Origin: a virus
DNA: 43,360 bases
Direction: 5' to 3' (one strand)
Virus record (IMG/VR): IMGVR_UViG_3300024261_000059
Span: 1-43,360 of that record
Part shown: piece by piece, positions 42,001-43,360 of the stretch
How the letters are laid out: each line of letters starts with the position of its first letter
How positions within the stretch are numbered: position 1 is the stretch's first letter
Made by a program: the position numbers and the translations under genes
The notes under the pieces: model-generated
Told to the model about the DNA's origin: nothing
Databases searched by the model: none
The model's input: the letters and a program-made list of their open reading frames with translations, nothing else

Positions 42001-43360
42001 GTTTTTTGGCTCCAAAAGATAGTTCCTAAATGAGGGAAAGATACTCGCCTCCTGTCTGATGTTCTTTGAAGGGATTAGCATTATCTTTTCAAACAAGTCC
42101 GAGTCAATCTTGTCAGCTAAATTGAAAACTAAGTCAGGGGCTGGCTCTACATTTGTAACTCTCCCATTATCATCAATAGTGATGACGCCTGGTTTTTTAA
42201 TTTTGGTAAAATGATCATCGGCCGGATTTGGTTCTTCGACCTGACGGCGTACAAACTCGTGTTGTGCCATACCAACGTGGTCATATTCTGGGTCATCTGG
42301 ATTTAGCGGTCTTTGTGAAGCTTCATAAAATGTCGGGACATATCCAGATAGATCGTTGTCAAACACCATCTCTATGTTTCCAAACACGCCCTTAGAGGCC
42401 AATCCCGCCAGTTTGAGACTGTTTTCGTTCATATATGGGTTAGGCAAGCTTTGAGGCCCTAACTCCGCCACAAGGGCATCCATAGGGTTCTTTTTGAGCA
42501 AACCTCTCATCGCCTCCCTTCTTGCAGATGCGTCGGCAAGCGCTCTTGATATTTCATCCTCAGATGCATTCGCTGACTCTAAGGTTTCTCTAAGAAGTAT
42601 ATCGCCAGCGCCGATATCATCTGGACATCGAACATCGCCTAACACTATGTCTGGGTTTTGTGAAATCTTGTTTAAAAGGTCATCACTTACAAAATCACCA
42701 ACAGTTTCAAAAATTTCTTGAACGACTCCCGTATCTTGAACGTAATTCTTTAGGTCTGAGCAATCTGATTTTATTACAGTCAATATTATGCCTAGAGTGT
42801 CTTTGTCCGCGTTGCCGGTTAATAACGAGGATATCTCGTTTGGAGTCAAGGCCAAGGATATGCTTTCAAATATGTTAGCGATATTGGCCAGCATATTTGT
42901 TGGAACCCCAACTCTTTCAAAAGACTTTATTGCAACCGTCGTTATTCTCGCTACTTCGCTGGGGCCTGTGCCCCCGTACACTTGAGAGTTTGAAATGCTA
43001 GGCATCAAGTCTTTTGATAGTTTACCGTTTATGAGATCATTTATCTTTATGTCTCCAACGGCACCTCCAAGAAGATCTGGCGCGTTCTTCGATAACGTCT
43101 TTAAAATATCCCTGATCAACCCACTTAAGAGACTTGTAAGTATATCTGAAATCGCGACCTCTAGATTCTTAACGATAAGTTTAATTGGATCAAACGTTGG
43201 GAGCTTTGGTATTTCAGGTATTTTAAAATCAAAATCCCATTCCGACAAAACCTCTTCCGCATTCACGTCGGGCAATATTTTAAGATAGTCTATAAACAGT
43301 GCCCAGAAATCGTACCTATCGAAAAACTCAGCAAACAACTCTCCAAGATCTGAGAAGTCC
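39022..43360 (-). CDS. Very large virion protein, 5' end beyond right edge
   Basis: The frame is open at the right edge (the codons DFSDLGE can be read upstream of the TTG at 43338), so the N-terminus probably lies outside and the visible part is over 1440 residues. No signal peptide can be judged. Early residues include an amphipathic, hydrophobic stretch (DILTSLLSGLIRDILKTLSK). The middle is Phe/Tyr/Asp/Gln-rich and mostly helical, e.g. LDYSSYPTLGRQNPHGQFRV. The C-terminal 250 residues have hydrophobic helices (MVVMAPIIAIKGQAALVDPA, DISLSVLQIISGIFPP) and end in a short acidic tail (VEICEEEE). I do not recognise a characterised family. The next gene starts one base after its stop and is gp25-like, so a baseplate or tail role is probable. 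Hydrophobic amphipathic helices might mean membrane contact at infection, but this is speculative. Confidence 0.85.
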   Translation of the reverse strand, partial: DFSDLGELFAEFFDRYDFWALFIDYLKILPDVNAEEVLSEWDFDFKIPEIPKLPTFDPIKLIVKNLEVAISDILTSLLSGLIRDILKTLSKNAPDLLGGAVGDIKINDLINGKLSKDLMPSISNSQVYGGTGPSEVARITTVAIKSFERVGVPTNMLANIANIFESISLALTPNEISSLLTGNADKDTLGIILTVIKSDCSDLKNYVQDTGVVQEIFETVGDFVSDDLLNKISQNPDIVLGDVRCPDDIGAGDILLRETLESANASEDEISRALADASARREAMRGLLKKNPMDALVAELGPQSLPNPYMNENSLKLAGLASKGVFGNIEMVFDNDLSGYVPTFYEASQRPLNPDDPEYDHVGMAQHEFVRRQVEEPNPADDHFTKIKKPGVITIDDNGRVTNVEPAPDLVFNLADKIDSDLFEKIMLIPSKNIRQEASIFPSFRNYLLEPKNNFVGITSGPYPKFTGIEFTGLLELAFDLAGTYDLEKQGPQLQYRINSTTKFPQDNLEQFTDSVVDNRVKDQFNCQIVDQFFVHTPEDCFQVDRPARVFESELRQMQTFNYHEEMSEQLRDLRLSAPDMQNTDTKKLLRPEAFAQFVRNSLEKSVEESKINRLYFRDLAENRYFTEPMLKNWNTDSILWKAISYGDTDESSYELSHFTMLSQNFMDKIAESVSTSRYFNVGQISELSTRISEKYFEDVRSDKVCLIKNKDRPIDFEKIRQQAMEDYKDSLSREENNPINRDFSKPGPLEESFSDQLVFLYIRTFVIEFILKGIFLFSRFRPSQILGQDFIVQYLYDYMETTLERDFQNSQQYKINFYDRVKKIANQSDNKDALVSVIAKLMQDVQQEVITMAEDLFEPEFSSYKEEFFSQLIDQYESSKSVLSRSQIFGDSRPNSLYLDYSSYPTLGRQNPHGQFRVEQYFYVKPPQNDPNYLAKAIDALYYALATANGQRDSSENRYRLYAKRQDGQRDNRLVNPDLHFALSRRMTLGEYEQLLEVLNTPVAPDFINNESGTSFQNALHYVLENTVVGLRLIYIPGYETFQLTAPVFTNFDEYQGDIGIFGSTSSKEVVIGEGGGSIPINLSNYSQYLSSMKLGPVRVDQFEHFVFELAKVENLVDCMGNFAIYTNSRIQPRETAENVFNSYEDTLINSLLGLKDGKIISEDYNSDVKMLFEEIFPLNRMAALYFINEENFFDSKRGFRDFLGGTRGSIRSMYRILQNKKSIGSGDEGLISGDEYPAVMKGNQGASGPFGNVAEALLGDLVPQIAKMVVMAPIIAIKGQAALVDPAFAQMKKIYDRDPCKLRDGLSWGSIKSPPYLSSNSSRSFTSGYLNTDDNTVAPLTLAAPVDISLSVLQIISGIFPPNAGKVRRGVASLLKSVNHTVNSVSQRSGNAYGPFLGPVGFLALSLPHLPGEEPGRRQKQANCTVEGANPAGLPVEICEEEE

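Noticed and set aside
897-43288. Many open frames of 60-170 codons on the plus strand
   Set aside because: They lie opposite well-supported minus-strand genes, lack ribosome sites in any regular pattern, and their translations have low-complexity or Ser/Leu-rich composition typical of antisense frames.
39022-43338. TTG at 43338 as true start of the large right-edge gene
   Set aside because: The frame continues without stop to the edge with protein-like codons, and no good ribosome site precedes the TTG; a start outside the window is more likely.

Overview
This window is part of the genome of a tailed, contractile-tail (myovirus-type) bacteriophage. The main evidence is a T4 gp20-like portal, a large terminase, a T4 gp25-like baseplate wedge protein of almost exactly T4 length, a gp6/J-like baseplate wedge protein, and very large virion proteins with sugar-binding or adhesion folds. 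All 23 genes called are on the minus strand, so transcription runs from high to low coordinates. Genes are tightly packed, and several junctions are the 1-nt stop/start overlap TAATG (9984, 21272, 35279, 36817). No tRNA, CRISPR, insertion sequence, integrase or attachment site was recognised. There is no gene-free stretch longer than 76 nt.

Layout in transcription order. (1) 43360-35279: a very large virion protein cut by the right edge, then gp25-like, gp6/J-like and a 512-aa virion protein: the baseplate block. (2) 35279-22345: an 863-aa LamG-bearing protein with a tail-protein-I/gp7-like segment, then a 3452-aa giant protein that carries an FG-GAP-type beta-propeller, a LamG-like domain and an inserted small module. 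(3) 22336-9984: two large virion proteins (1273 and 1249 aa) and two paralogous pairs (354/340 aa and 427/431 aa). (4) 9984-4453: a nucleic-acid block with a J-domain protein, a RuvC-like resolvase that lacks an ATG/GTG/TTG start, a DnaG-type primase, a 63-aa protein, and a natural one-chain fusion of SbcD/Mre11 nuclease with SbcC/Rad50 ATPase behind a sigma70-like promoter. (5) 4443-3074: small membrane proteins that look like a lysis or envelope cassette, plus a Cys4 protein. (6) 3039-1: a 193-aa protein, large terminase and portal (cut by the left edge), which is the packaging block.

The host is probably Gram-negative: there is a Sec-type signal peptide, spanin-like coiled-coil membrane proteins, strong AGGAGG-type Shine-Dalgarno sites and a sigma70-type promoter. 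The species cannot be named from this sequence. The gene style (giant virion proteins, a small protein starting ITKSQIRKMIKEE) recalls uncultured marine myoviruses, but that is an impression. The most unusual content is the SbcD-SbcC fusion with an atypical zinc hook, the phage J-domain protein joined to a resolvase gene that must start at a non-standard codon or be reached by frameshift, and the beta-propeller inside the 3452-aa protein.
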